Origin: Gemmatimonadaceae bacterium
GTDB lineage: Bacteria; Gemmatimonadota; Gemmatimonadetes; Gemmatimonadales; Gemmatimonadaceae
Direction: 5' to 3'
Assembly: GCA_022843265.1 (NCBI GenBank)
Contig: JALHNZ010000005.1
Location: 53,183-117,182 of the forward strand
DNA length: 64,000 bases
The translations under genes were made by a program, and so were the position numbers. The notes under the pieces were generated by a model that saw only the letters and a list, made by a program, of their open reading frames with translations, did no database searches and was not told the origin of the DNA. This document shows positions 17,617 to 26,226 of the stretch, piece after piece; within the stretch, counting starts at the first letter, position 1, and each line of letters starts with the position of its first letter.

Positions 17617-18837
17617 ATGACATTTCGTCGAGCCGCGCTCGTCGTGGTCGCGTTCCTGCTTCTGCCGTCTACGTCGCACGCGCAGGATGCGTTGCAGGTG
17701 TATGGCTATTTCTCAACGCGACTGGAAAAATCGTTTTCGGTGCCGTTCGCGAACGGCACCAGCATTGATCGCGAATCGCCGCCCAAGGAGTTCGCGCAGC
17801 CGTTTTTTAACGTCATGATGCAGCATCAGTTCGATCCTCACTTCAAGGCGTTTGTGAACTTGAACGGTGCGGGCGCGGGCAATGTGGACGTGCGCAATCT
17901 GTGGGGTGAGTGGTCGCAGTCGAACGCATTCAACGTGCGCATCGGCAAGATTTACCGGAAGTTCGGCCTGTACAATGAAGTACTCGACGCCGTGCCCACG
18001 TACTACGGTATCGAAGCGCCGGAAGCATTTGACGGAGATCATTTGCTCATCTCGCGCACGACGACCGCGATGGTCTACGGCTTTACGCGGGCCGGCACAG
18101 GACGGCTTAGCTACAGCGTCTCCACCGACAACGGTGAAGGCAGGGATATTGAAGGAACGCTGCCAATCGGCGCCGACGTGAACTACAACTTTGGACGCGG
18201 CAGTTATACGGTTGGCCTCTCCGGATACACCTCAGGCGGTGCCACGAACTCCGATCGTACTGTCGGTTCGGGTTCTCCGAAAAGCGGCGTTCTGCCGTGG
18301 ATGGCGCGCGACTCATTCACCGTCGTGAATGCGTATTCGGAAGCGAAGGTCGGTGCCTTTACGCTACAAGGCGAATGGGCGCAGGCCGATCACAAATCAC
18401 AGCGTGACGCAGCTGCCGTGGTGCAGGTGGTCAACGGCGCGGGCATTAACGCCGCACAGCGCGCGCGATTCCTCATCGATCCTTCGGGCGCGGTGAATAC
18501 CGCGAACGTGCGTCTGTCAGGCGATCACATCATTCGCACCTGGTATCTGCGCGCGGGTTATTCGAAGGAAACGACACGCGGCGAGGTCGGACCGTACCTG
18601 CAGTGGGATTGGTACAGCAATCCGGAAACGATCGACAACAAGCGCTTTGGCGGAGACGCTGAGGCCGGCGTGGCCGACGATGGTGTATTCAACAAAGGTA
18701 CAGCGGGCATTCTGTATCGCCCCGTTCCACAGGTCGCTTTCAAAGTTGACGCCAGTGTGCATCGCTACAAATTCCTTGGACGCACGGTTAGCTACCCGGA
18801 GCTCCGCTTTGATCTCTCGTACGCCTTTGGCCTTTAA
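17617..18837 (+). CDS. Outer-membrane porin-like beta-barrel protein
   Basis: 406 residues from an ATG with GGAG about 9 bases upstream. A signal peptide (ALVVVAFLLLPSTSHAQ) precedes alternating hydrophobic/polar strands with Gly and aromatic girdles (LQVYGYFSTRLEKSF, AFNVRIGKIYRKFGLYNEV) and a final strand ending LRFDLSYAFGL with a hydrophobic/aromatic end, as expected for a barrel. It resembles small phosphate-porin-type proteins, but I cannot fix a family. The next gene, 15 bases on, encodes a small PstS-like binding protein, so the pair may act on the same ligand. Divergent from a chemoreceptor. Confidence 0.75.
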   Translation: MTFRRAALVVVAFLLLPSTSHAQDALQVYGYFSTRLEKSFSVPFANGTSIDRESPPKEFAQPFFNVMMQHQFDPHFKAFVNLNGAGAGNVDVRNLWGEWSQSNAFNVRIGKIYRKFGLYNEVLDAVPTYYGIEAPEAFDGDHLLISRTTTAMVYGFTRAGTGRLSYSVSTDNGEGRDIEGTLPIGADVNYNFGRGSYTVGLSGYTSGGATNSDRTVGSGSPKSGVLPWMARDSFTVVNAYSEAKVGAFTLQGEWAQADHKSQRDAAAVVQVVNGAGINAAQRARFLIDPSGAVNTANVRLSGDHIIRTWYLRAGYSKETTRGEVGPYLQWDWYSNPETIDNKRFGGDAEAGVADDGVFNKGTAGILYRPVPQVAFKVDASVHRYKFLGRTVSYPELRFDLSYAFGL

Positions 18838-18852
18838 ACGGGAGCACAACAC

Positions 18853-19290
18853 ATGACGCTTCGTGCTCTCTCCCGCCGTGCCTTGATCGCGTTGGTGGCC
18901 CTTGCCACGCCGTTCTTCGCACACAGCGCTTCGGCGCAAATCAGTGTGGTGGTGTCCGCATCGCAGACCAAGTCGCTCAGCGAACGGGAAATCGCAGAAA
19001 TCTTTGCCGGCGCCAGCACCACGTGGCCGGACGGTACCAAAGCACAGATCATCGAGAACGGCGACGCTGTGCTTACGCAGAAGTTCTTCGCCAAGGTTGT
19101 GAAAAAGCCAACGGCGCTCGTACGCTCGCAATGGACGAAACTGGCCCTGTCAGGCCAGGGCGCCGCGCCCAAGAAAGGTGCCGACGCTGCCGCCGTGAAG
19201 GAGCTGGTCAAGAAGTCGCCAGGCGCAATTGGATACATCGCGACCAGCGACCTCGACGACTCCGTGCGAGAGATTCTGAAAGTCCCCTGA
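18853..19290 (+). CDS. Small PstS-like phosphate-binding-type protein
   Basis: 145 residues, about half the length of PstS. After a signal peptide (ALVALATPFFAHSASAQ) comes a PBP-II-like half domain: SLSEREIAEIFAGASTTWPDG is the typical PstS block, followed by KSPGAIGYI near the C-terminus. Proteins of this size are commonly annotated as phosphate ABC transporter substrate-binding, but no PstCAB transporter is nearby, so a transport role is not supported here. Pairing with a porin and a divergent chemoreceptor suggests ligand capture for the barrel or for sensing. The substrate is not established by sequence. A hairpin follows the stop. Confidence 0.75.
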   Translation: MTLRALSRRALIALVALATPFFAHSASAQISVVVSASQTKSLSEREIAEIFAGASTTWPDGTKAQIIENGDAVLTQKFFAKVVKKPTALVRSQWTKLALSGQGAAPKKGADAAAVKELVKKSPGAIGYIATSDLDDSVREILKVP

Positions 19291-19309
19291 GCGGACTCTT
19301 GAATCTCGA

Positions 19310-19349
19310 ACGGCCCGGCCTGCCCTCCCCATGGCGCAAGCCGGGCCGT
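19310..19349 (+). terminator. Hairpin after the porin/PstS-like pair
   Basis: ACGGCCCGGC pairs perfectly with GCCGGGCCGT across a 20-base loop, followed by CCTGTTTCG. The T-run is short, so this is a probable but not classic intrinsic terminator. Confidence 0.55.
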
Positions 19350-19444
19350 CCTGTTTCGGGCTCGTCGCAAGACAGTGCCCGGGGTAGCGATTCACGCCGG
19401 AAGAGCGGATACTAGGGCATCCTGACCTAAGGTACGGCGCTCCT

Positions 19445-22400
19445 ATGGCTCTGCGGTCCTCACGCCTCGCCGCCCTCACGCTTCCGTGGGGCGAACAACT
19501 GCCCATGGTTGGCCGCCGCGCCGACCTGGGAGTGCTTCGGCTGTTACTCGACGACGCGCTGGATGGCCGCGGACACACGCTGCTGCTCACGGGTGACGCG
19601 GGGATCGGCAAATCCCGTCTGCTGGCCGCGCTCGTAGACGAGGCCGAGGCGCGACAGATGCAGGTGGCGGGCGGCCGAGGGTACAGCGTCGAGTCCGGCG
19701 TACCCTACGGCGCCTTTGCCGACGCCCTGTCGGCCCCATTGCGCGCCCTCGACCCGAGCGCGGTCACGGTGCTCGCGCGCGGCACTGAGGACGAACTGCG
19801 CGCGATCATGCCGGTCTTTCCCGGCACACACTCCGCATCGCGTGCGCCGTCCGTGATGGACTCCGATGGCAAAGCGCGGCTGCTCTGGATTGTCTCGCAG
19901 TTTCTCACCCGATCCGCAGCCCGACAGCCATTGCTGCTGGTTCTCGACAACGCGCACTGGGCGGACCCGTCTTCGCTGGAGTTGGTGCACTTTATTGCGC
20001 GACAGCTGGCCACGGCGCGCGTGCTGATCGTGCTCGCCTATCCGGAAGGTGGCGCCGACGAAAACATCGCGCTCCGCAACGTCGTGCGCTCACTGAGTGC
20101 CACGCAAGAAGCCACGTTGCGTACGATTGAGCCGCTCACGCAGCACGATCTCACCGAGTTGTTGCAACGCACGTTCGCGCTGCCAGCCGCCGAGGCGTCG
20201 ATGCACGCCAGAGCGCTCTTTGACCATACCCGTGGCAATCCGTTTTTTGTGGAGGAGACGCTCAAGGCGCTCTTTGCCGCGGGTCACATTCATCAGCAGC
20301 ATGGCACCTGGAGTGTAGAAGTCACGTTGCTCGCGCAGTTGCCGACCACAATCCGCGCCGCCGTACTCACACGACTCGAAGCGCTGAGCCCCAACGCGCG
20401 ACGGATCGCGGAGTACGCGTCACTGGTTGAAGGGCCCGCTTCCCTGCAGCTGCTGGAACGCGTGAGTGCGCTGAACGGCGTGACGTTCGCCGATGCGATC
20501 GATGAGCTGTGTCAGCGCCGCTTCTTTTCGGAGCAGCGGGTGAATGGCAGTGCGCTGTATGAATTCAGTCATCCAATTCTGCAGTCGCTCACGGCGGGCG
20601 AACTCTCGGCGGCGCGCGAGCGTGCACTGCACGCGGCACTCGCGACGGCGCTCGAAGAAGTGCATGGCGAACACACGGTTGCACACGCCAGTGAAATCGC
20701 GCGACATCTGGTGCGTGGGCACGAACTGGGCGGCGATGTGCGCGCGCTGCGCTATCTCACCGCGGCCAGTCAGGATGCGCTGGAACGGCGCGCCGATCAG
20801 GAAGCGGTACGCTGGCTCAGCGACGCGCTCTCAATTGCCGAACGACTGCAGGATCAAACCGCGGCCGCCACACTGCTCGATCGTCTCGGCACCGCGCGCC
20901 AGCGACTCGGCGATAGCTCGGGCGCCATCCAGGCGTGGGAGCGCGCCCTGGGCATGGTGGGAGACAGCGCTGGCCAATCTTCGCACGCGCGTCTGCTCTT
21001 CCAGCTGGGACAGGAGTACGCGCGGGCCGGAGACGCGCATGCAGGGCTGGAGCGCCTCGAACAAGCAGAAGCTGCTGCCAGCGCGGAAGAACGCGCCGCC
21101 CTGAGTGTGCGCATTTCCGTCGCGCGCGCCAAGACACTGCAAGCGCTCGGCCGACACGAGCACGCGATCAAGACCGCGCTCGATGCATTGCCCATCGCGG
21201 AACGCAGTGGTGAAGAGGCATTGCGAGCCCGCGTGCATCAAACGCTCTTGCAGTTGTACGCGTGGACTGGTCCTGCTACCGAGGCTCGCTTTCACGGCGC
21301 GCGTGCGCTGCAGTTGGCGGTGATGTGCGGAGATCGTGATGTTGAATGGGCGGCACACTGGGCGATGGCCATGCTTGAAGGCTTTACGGGCGACGCCGCC
21401 GGAGCCGCCCGCCATCAGCGCGATGCCGCCCGACTCGCCGAGGAGTTGTCGTCGCCGTTGCTGCAGGCGATGACGGCTGAAATCACGATTGAACATGCGT
21501 CGGCGGTGGGCCGCTGGGATGACGGCATCGCGCTGGCGGAACGCATGATTCCGCTGGCACGTGCGGTCGCACCGCAATCGCTCCTGCCGCGGCTGCTTGT
21601 GTGGACCGGTGTGATGGTACTCGCTCGCGACGAGACCGAACGCGCACGGGCGCTGTTCGAAGAAGCATGGCGAATAACCGGTGCCGAACGTGCGTTTGTG
21701 GGCGACGACGACAGCGGCATTGAGCTCGACAATGTGCACAATGTGATTCTCGCACACACGGGCATGAGCAGTTACTGGCTTGCACGCGGCGCGTGGACAC
21801 ACGCGGTGACGTACGGTGATCGTGGACTCGCGCTGGCCGATCGTTTTGGCTACGTCGCGTGGGCCATTCACCGGCTCATCCCGCTGATCCTTGAAGCGGG
21901 ATTGTGGATGCAGAACTTTGATCGTGTCGAACAACTCGCGAAACGATTGCGCACACAGTCCGAAGCGTTGGGCCATCGACTCGGGCTGGCGTGGGCGACG
22001 GCGGCCGATGCGCTTGTAGCGCGCCTTCGCGACAACAGCGCAGACGCCGCCGAACGCATTCTCGCGGCCGCCGATGAACTTGACGCCGTGCCGTTTGTTT
22101 TTCATGCCGCACGTCTGCGACGCAAAGCGGCACAGCTCCTTGAGGAAGATGGCGACGCAACGGGCGCGGTCCGTGAGCTGCGTCGCGCCCACGATGTATT
22201 TGCAAAGCTCGGCGCCGAGTTCGAACTGCGCAGTGCGCGCAGCCAGCTGCGTTCGCTCGGCGTTCGTCTGCCACCGCGTACAACGGTACAAGGCGCAGGC
22301 TCACTTACCGGACGAGAACTCGAGATCGCACGCGCGGTGGCCAATCGACTCTCGAACAAGGAGATTGGCGCGTCACTCGACATTTCAGCGCGCACGGTGA

Positions 22401-22504
22401 GCACGCACTTGTCAAACATTTTTGAAAAGCTGGGGATCGACTCGCGCGGCGCACTGGCCGATCTGATGCGAGACGATCCCCTGCTGGCGGAACGTTGGCG
22501 TTAG
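19445..22504 (+). CDS. LuxR-family ATP-dependent regulator (LAL/MalT-like)
   Basis: 1019 residues. The N-terminal AAA/STAND ATPase has a Walker A GDAGIGKS (residues 50-57) and a Walker B PLLLVLDNAHWAD (about 161-173). The middle is a long run of TPR-like helices (for example GSVRDSSGA-type repeats around LDRLGTARQRLGDSSGAIQ and RVHQTLLQLYAW). The last 65 residues are a LuxR helix-turn-helix: LTGRELEIARAVANRLSNKE then RTVSTHLSNIFEKLGI. Such proteins activate transcription when a ligand and ATP are bound. The ligand and target genes are unknown. It is a single gene with no obvious partner; a divergent or downstream target is not evident. Confidence 0.92.
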   Translation: MALRSSRLAALTLPWGEQLPMVGRRADLGVLRLLLDDALDGRGHTLLLTGDAGIGKSRLLAALVDEAEARQMQVAGGRGYSVESGVPYGAFADALSAPLRALDPSAVTVLARGTEDELRAIMPVFPGTHSASRAPSVMDSDGKARLLWIVSQFLTRSAARQPLLLVLDNAHWADPSSLELVHFIARQLATARVLIVLAYPEGGADENIALRNVVRSLSATQEATLRTIEPLTQHDLTELLQRTFALPAAEASMHARALFDHTRGNPFFVEETLKALFAAGHIHQQHGTWSVEVTLLAQLPTTIRAAVLTRLEALSPNARRIAEYASLVEGPASLQLLERVSALNGVTFADAIDELCQRRFFSEQRVNGSALYEFSHPILQSLTAGELSAARERALHAALATALEEVHGEHTVAHASEIARHLVRGHELGGDVRALRYLTAASQDALERRADQEAVRWLSDALSIAERLQDQTAAATLLDRLGTARQRLGDSSGAIQAWERALGMVGDSAGQSSHARLLFQLGQEYARAGDAHAGLERLEQAEAAASAEERAALSVRISVARAKTLQALGRHEHAIKTALDALPIAERSGEEALRARVHQTLLQLYAWTGPATEARFHGARALQLAVMCGDRDVEWAAHWAMAMLEGFTGDAAGAARHQRDAARLAEELSSPLLQAMTAEITIEHASAVGRWDDGIALAERMIPLARAVAPQSLLPRLLVWTGVMVLARDETERARALFEEAWRITGAERAFVGDDDSGIELDNVHNVILAHTGMSSYWLARGAWTHAVTYGDRGLALADRFGYVAWAIHRLIPLILEAGLWMQNFDRVEQLAKRLRTQSEALGHRLGLAWATAADALVARLRDNSADAAERILAAADELDAVPFVFHAARLRRKAAQLLEEDGDATGAVRELRRAHDVFAKLGAEFELRSARSQLRSLGVRLPPRTTVQGAGSLTGRELEIARAVANRLSNKEIGASLDISARTVSTHLSNIFEKLGIDSRGALADLMRDDPLLAERWR

Positions 22505-22541
22505 GTGCGCATGTTGTGTGTCAGCATGCGCCGCACGGTCG

Positions 22542-23813
22542 TTAGCGAAACGCGATCCAGGCCCGGGACTGCGGAATGGCCAGACCGTAGCGTGCGTTGA
22601 TCGCGCGTGCGGCGGCGGCGGCGAGCACAGTGTGACCGGCACCGTTTGGGTGAATGCCATCGAGGCTGATGTACGGACCGTAGGGCAGCGTGCCCGTCAT
22701 CAGGTCAATCGCATTGAACTCTGGCTTGAGATCGGCGCGGCCGTAGAGCTCTTCGAGGGCAACGAATGCAAACCCGATCTCGTTGGCTTTGGCCGCGATG
22801 AACGCGTTCATTTGCGCGAGCTGAGTGTTCACCAGCGTGACATCGTCTGGTGTGAGCACAAAGTCCTGCTGGCCGAAACCAGCGTCGGCGCACGAGAAGT
22901 TGAACGTTGGTCCACCGTTCCGCGTGGACGCCGTACCGAGTGCCACTGCGGTTGGAACGCGCACTGGTACGAAGATCAGGTTCTGATTGCCGGCACAGCT
23001 CTGCTCAACGGTGACCTGCAATGCTGACAGGCGCGCACGATCGTTCCATATCTCGGCGCCAAGGCGGAAGCCCGGAAAGTCTGCCGCGTCGTTGATGAGG
23101 CCCATCAGCACACCGCGCTCCACATTGCCGGCAACTTTCGAGATCAGCGCCTCGTACTGCGGCGCCCACGTCGCGAACGGCGTGATGGTCACGCCAGGAA
23201 TCGCGATGCCGGAGCGCGCGTTGAGCACCTCGTTGCCACCGAGTTCCACGGAAATGAACTTGGGCTTCTGCGCCAACGCGGCGTTCAGCTGCGTCGTACC
23301 CGACGGCAAAACACGCGCGTACAGCCTGCTGAACAGCGGATGTGTGTTGCTTTCCGGTGTTGTATTCAGCGCGTCAAACGTTGTTGCGGAGGCAATGGCC
23401 ACGCTTTGTGCTGGCAGCGTCACGCCCCGTTCGAGCGCTGCGCAGGCCGCGGCGGCATCGGACACGGCCGCCCCTTCGCCACTTGTTCGCACACCTGATG
23501 CGAGCGGCGCCATCAGCGGCGCTTTGCACCCCTGCTCCTTGATCAGCGGCTGCGTCTGATCGCGACCAGCGAGGGCCGCCAGTTGCACCGTCCACGACTC
23601 GACTTGACTACTGCCAACCACGCCGTCGGACTGCCACCCCATACTGATGCTGGTGCCGATCGATACGAAGCGATGAAAGAGTCCGGCCGGTGCGGGCGAA
23701 CCCTTGCTCAAGCTCGGTGCTAGCGATGGCTCGGCCGGCGCCGGAGCATCGGAACAGGCGACGGCAAAGGACGAAACGGTGAGTACGACCAGCGCGCGAG
23801 TGCGGAACGACAT
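22542..23813 (-). CDS. SGNH/GDSL-family hydrolase lipoprotein
   Basis: 423 residues from an ATG preceded by a near-perfect AGGAGGT Shine-Dalgarno, which rules out the longer frame. The signal sequence ends in SSFAVAC, a lipobox. SGNH blocks can be seen: VSIGTSISMGW with the catalytic Ser (block I), SVELGGNEVLN with the Gly/Asn (block III) and SLDGIHPNGAGH with Asp and His (block V). The predicted activity is esterase/lipase-like or deacetylase, at the cell envelope. The gene stands alone and converges on the LuxR regulator. Confidence 0.87.
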   Translation of the reverse strand: MSFRTRALVVLTVSSFAVACSDAPAPAEPSLAPSLSKGSPAPAGLFHRFVSIGTSISMGWQSDGVVGSSQVESWTVQLAALAGRDQTQPLIKEQGCKAPLMAPLASGVRTSGEGAAVSDAAAACAALERGVTLPAQSVAIASATTFDALNTTPESNTHPLFSRLYARVLPSGTTQLNAALAQKPKFISVELGGNEVLNARSGIAIPGVTITPFATWAPQYEALISKVAGNVERGVLMGLINDAADFPGFRLGAEIWNDRARLSALQVTVEQSCAGNQNLIFVPVRVPTAVALGTASTRNGGPTFNFSCADAGFGQQDFVLTPDDVTLVNTQLAQMNAFIAAKANEIGFAFVALEELYGRADLKPEFNAIDLMTGTLPYGPYISLDGIHPNGAGHTVLAAAAARAINARYGLAIPQSRAWIAFR

Positions 23814-24017
23814 GGTACACCTCCTGCGGTGATGGAGAATCGCGCGGCTCTTCCGCGCGCCTCCATCATCGCAACGCCGATCTTTCGCCCCCATCCGTTG
23901 TTCGACGTACGTCACCCACGACTTCGACGTACTCGCGTCCGCGATGTGTCGTAGACAACGCTGATTGCCCGCGACGGCGCGCGTTTGCCCACCTCAGGCT
24001 TTGCGGTGCACAGCAAA

Positions 24018-24041
24018 ACGGGCGCCCTCGCGGGCGCCCGT
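24018..24041 (-). terminator. Intrinsic terminator of tRNA-Gln
   Basis: A perfect 10-base stem (ACGGGCGCCC/GGGCGCCCGT) with a 4-base loop. Read on the minus strand it is followed by TTTTGCTG, a good T-tract. It lies about 35 bases beyond the 3' end of the tRNA. Confidence 0.85.
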
Positions 24042-24075
24042 TGTTGATCCTGACGATGATATCTACGCTGCAAAG

Positions 24076-24148
24076 TTGCCCCTCTAGGGCTCGAACCTAG
24101 ACTCTCCTCATCCAGAGTGAGGCGTGTTGCCAGTTACACCAAGGGGCA
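24076..24148 (-). tRNA. tRNA-Gln (anticodon CTG)
   Basis: Read on the minus strand: acceptor TGCCCCT pairs with AGGGGCA; anticodon stem CCTCA/TGAGG encloses loop CTCTGGA, giving anticodon CTG (reads CAG); T arm CTAGG-TTCGAGC-CCTAG is perfect. The D arm begins TGGTGTAACTGG. The discriminator base is A and the CCA is not encoded. It reads glutamine codons. A promoter-like pair lies upstream and an intrinsic terminator downstream, so it is a stand-alone unit. Confidence 0.95.
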
Positions 24149-24188
24149 GCGTGTTTGCACCGGCGCAGCGCCCCGGTGCAGACCACGA

Positions 24189-24218
24189 ATCATATCCACC
24201 TTCGCCCGCCCTCTGCAA
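24189..24218 (-). promoter_or_regulatory. Promoter of tRNA-Gln
   Basis: On the minus strand TTGCAG, an 18-base spacer and TATGAT precede the tRNA by about 40 bases. A GCACCGG/CCGGTGC hairpin lies between the -10 box and the tRNA 5' end. The promoter sits immediately after the histidine kinase stop codon. Confidence 0.6.
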
Positions 24219-24222
24219 CCCC

Positions 24223-26133
24223 TCAGTCTGTCCGAGCAGCGAGCGCCTCTCGGATGGCACGAAACAGTTCGGCGGTGGCAAATGGCTTCTGCAACAGTTC
24301 GCGCACGCCCGCGGGCAGGGACCGCGTCAGTTCAGCGTCGGCAAAACCCGACATGAGCACGACGGGCAGACGGGATCCAGCCACTCGCAGTTGGCGCACG
24401 AACTCCGGCCCGCTCATGACCGGCATGCGGACGTCACTCAGGACCACACGGACGTCGTCAGAACGTGCGTGCCACATGGTGAGCGCTTCGGCGCCGTGCG
24501 TGGCGGCAATCACCTGATAACCGGCGTGCTCCAACAGGCGCTGCACGGTTCGACGGACGGCGGCCTCGTCTTCCACCAGCAGCACCAGTTCACCGTGTGG
24601 TTTTTTCTGCGCCGCTCCCTCAGCAGACTCCTCGGTTGCGTCCGTCGCCGCAACATCGGATGTGGGCTCGAGGCACAGCGGCAGGTCAACACGCACCGTC
24701 GTGCCGTGCCCGATCGCACTCTCGATGTGCACGAGACCATCGTGTGCGGACACGACGCCGTATACGACGCTTAATCCAAGACCGGTGCCGGCGCCGACCG
24801 GCTTGGTCGTGAAGAAGGGATCGAACACACGATCCAGTACCTCGGCAGGCATGCCTGGTCCATTGTCGCTGACCTCAAGACGCGCGTACGGCGTTTTGTC
24901 GCCACCACCACGTGTGAGGCGGATAACAATCGACCCCCCGTCGCTGAGCGCATCGCGCGCGTTGACGACAAGATTTACCAGCACCTGCTCCAGCTGACTC
25001 TTGTCGCCGGAGACGTGTAGCGCGTTCGGTGCGAGATCCAGCGTGAGCGTCATCTCCGGTCGCAACAAACGTCGCAACAGCCGCTCCGTTTGCAGCACAT
25101 GCTCGCGCAGATCAAACACGGTGCGCGACGTTTCGCCATGACGTCCAAACGTGAGCAGTTGACGCACCAGACTTGCCGCGTGCACCGTGGTGTCGAGGGC
25201 GACCGCCAGTTCCGCTGACGCGGGCGAAGATGCTGGCACGTCGAGTTGCGCCAGTTCCAGACTGCCGCGAATGGCGGACAGCAGGTTGTTGAAGTCGTGC
25301 GCAATGCCACCGGCAAGATGACCAAGCGCGTCGAGCTTCTGCCCACGCAACATACGCGCATTCAGTGCCGCTTCACGCTCTTCCATGGCGTGCTGCTCGG
25401 TGCGATCAATCCACGCAACCACGGTGACCATGCGACCGTTCAGCGCCGCGCGACGCACGTGGACAGACGTTGGAACGGGTGTGCCGTCCAAACGCTGATG
25501 CATCCACTCGAAACGCAATTCACCGCGCTTTGCCGTGAGCGTATCCATGGCCCGCGCTTTCGTGCGTGATGGCACGCCATCAGGTTGCAGCTCCGGTGAA
25601 AACTCCATCGGATGGCGGCCGATCAGCTGCGCACGATCCGCGAGCCCGAGCATTTGCAGGGCCGCTGGATTGCAATCCACGATGCCGGGACCACCACCAA
25701 TCAACAAACCTTCCGTTGATTGATCCCAGACGAGTCGGAACTTGAGCTCGGCTTCTTTTCGTGCCGTTATGTCGAATCCTGATGCCACGATGCCGAACGG
25801 CGTACCATCCTCACTCTCAACGCGGCGCACGTTCCAGACGAGGGTGACGCGACGACCGTCCGCCAGCACTGAATCGTCTTCGAAATTCCACGTCGGCTCG
25901 CCCGCCAACACTTTTCGAATATCAGCCGCGATGGCGTCGCGCTGCTCCGGCACGATGAATGTTGCGACGTAGTCCTTGCCGTACGCCTGATCACGGGACA
26001 ACCCGTACAGCAGCTCGGCTTCACGGTTCCAGAAGAAAATCGTGTGGTCAGGACGAAGCCCGAGCACCACGGATCCGGTGGTCTCTACGGCGGCTTCGAG
26101 CAGCTGCAAGCGAGCGATGTCAGATGCGGACAT
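24223..26133 (-). CDS. Hybrid histidine kinase (PAS-PAS-HisKA-HATPase-REC)
   Basis: 636 residues without membrane segments, so cytoplasmic. PAS 1 spans about 8-125, PAS 2 about 130-250 (ending WIDRTEQHAMEEREA), and the H-box contains GHLAGGIAHDFNNLL with His279. The HATPase shows the N box (LVNLVVNARDALSDGG), DNGPGMP and GTGLGLSVVYGVV. A C-terminal receiver domain has LLVEDEA, the phospho-acceptor Asp in LSDVRMPVMSG and Lys in LQKPF. It autophosphorylates and passes phosphate to its own receiver; the output is unknown because no DNA-binding response regulator is adjacent. A kinase ending in a receiver of this sort is common in this group of bacteria. Single gene, divergent from the lipoprotein gene. 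Confidence 0.93.
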   Translation of the reverse strand: MSASDIARLQLLEAAVETTGSVVLGLRPDHTIFFWNREAELLYGLSRDQAYGKDYVATFIVPEQRDAIAADIRKVLAGEPTWNFEDDSVLADGRRVTLVWNVRRVESEDGTPFGIVASGFDITARKEAELKFRLVWDQSTEGLLIGGGPGIVDCNPAALQMLGLADRAQLIGRHPMEFSPELQPDGVPSRTKARAMDTLTAKRGELRFEWMHQRLDGTPVPTSVHVRRAALNGRMVTVVAWIDRTEQHAMEEREAALNARMLRGQKLDALGHLAGGIAHDFNNLLSAIRGSLELAQLDVPASSPASAELAVALDTTVHAASLVRQLLTFGRHGETSRTVFDLREHVLQTERLLRRLLRPEMTLTLDLAPNALHVSGDKSQLEQVLVNLVVNARDALSDGGSIVIRLTRGGGDKTPYARLEVSDNGPGMPAEVLDRVFDPFFTTKPVGAGTGLGLSVVYGVVSAHDGLVHIESAIGHGTTVRVDLPLCLEPTSDVAATDATEESAEGAAQKKPHGELVLLVEDEAAVRRTVQRLLEHAGYQVIAATHGAEALTMWHARSDDVRVVLSDVRMPVMSGPEFVRQLRVAGSRLPVVLMSGFADAELTRSLPAGVRELLQKPFATAELFRAIREALAARTD

Positions 26134-26214
26134 GGACTCTCAATGAATTGTCGCCGAGCAACGGCGGGCCGAGTCACGGCGGCACACTGTGAATCCGTCG
26201 CGGTTGGACTGGGG

Positions 26215-26220
26215 TAGAAT
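26215..26220 (+). promoter_or_regulatory. -10-like box 6 bases before a GTG start
   Basis: TAGAAT is followed by six bases and then the GTG of the next gene, with no Shine-Dalgarno between. This spacing predicts transcription starting at or next to the GTG, that is a leaderless mRNA. No convincing -35 box is seen. Confidence 0.45.
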
Positions 26221-26226
26221 GTAGCT

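Noticed and set aside
20831..22291. 486-codon minus-strand frame inside the LuxR regulator gene
   Set aside because: It lies fully antisense to a well-supported regulator with intact Walker and HTH motifs, and its product has no recognisable domain. It is a by-product of GC-rich codon use.
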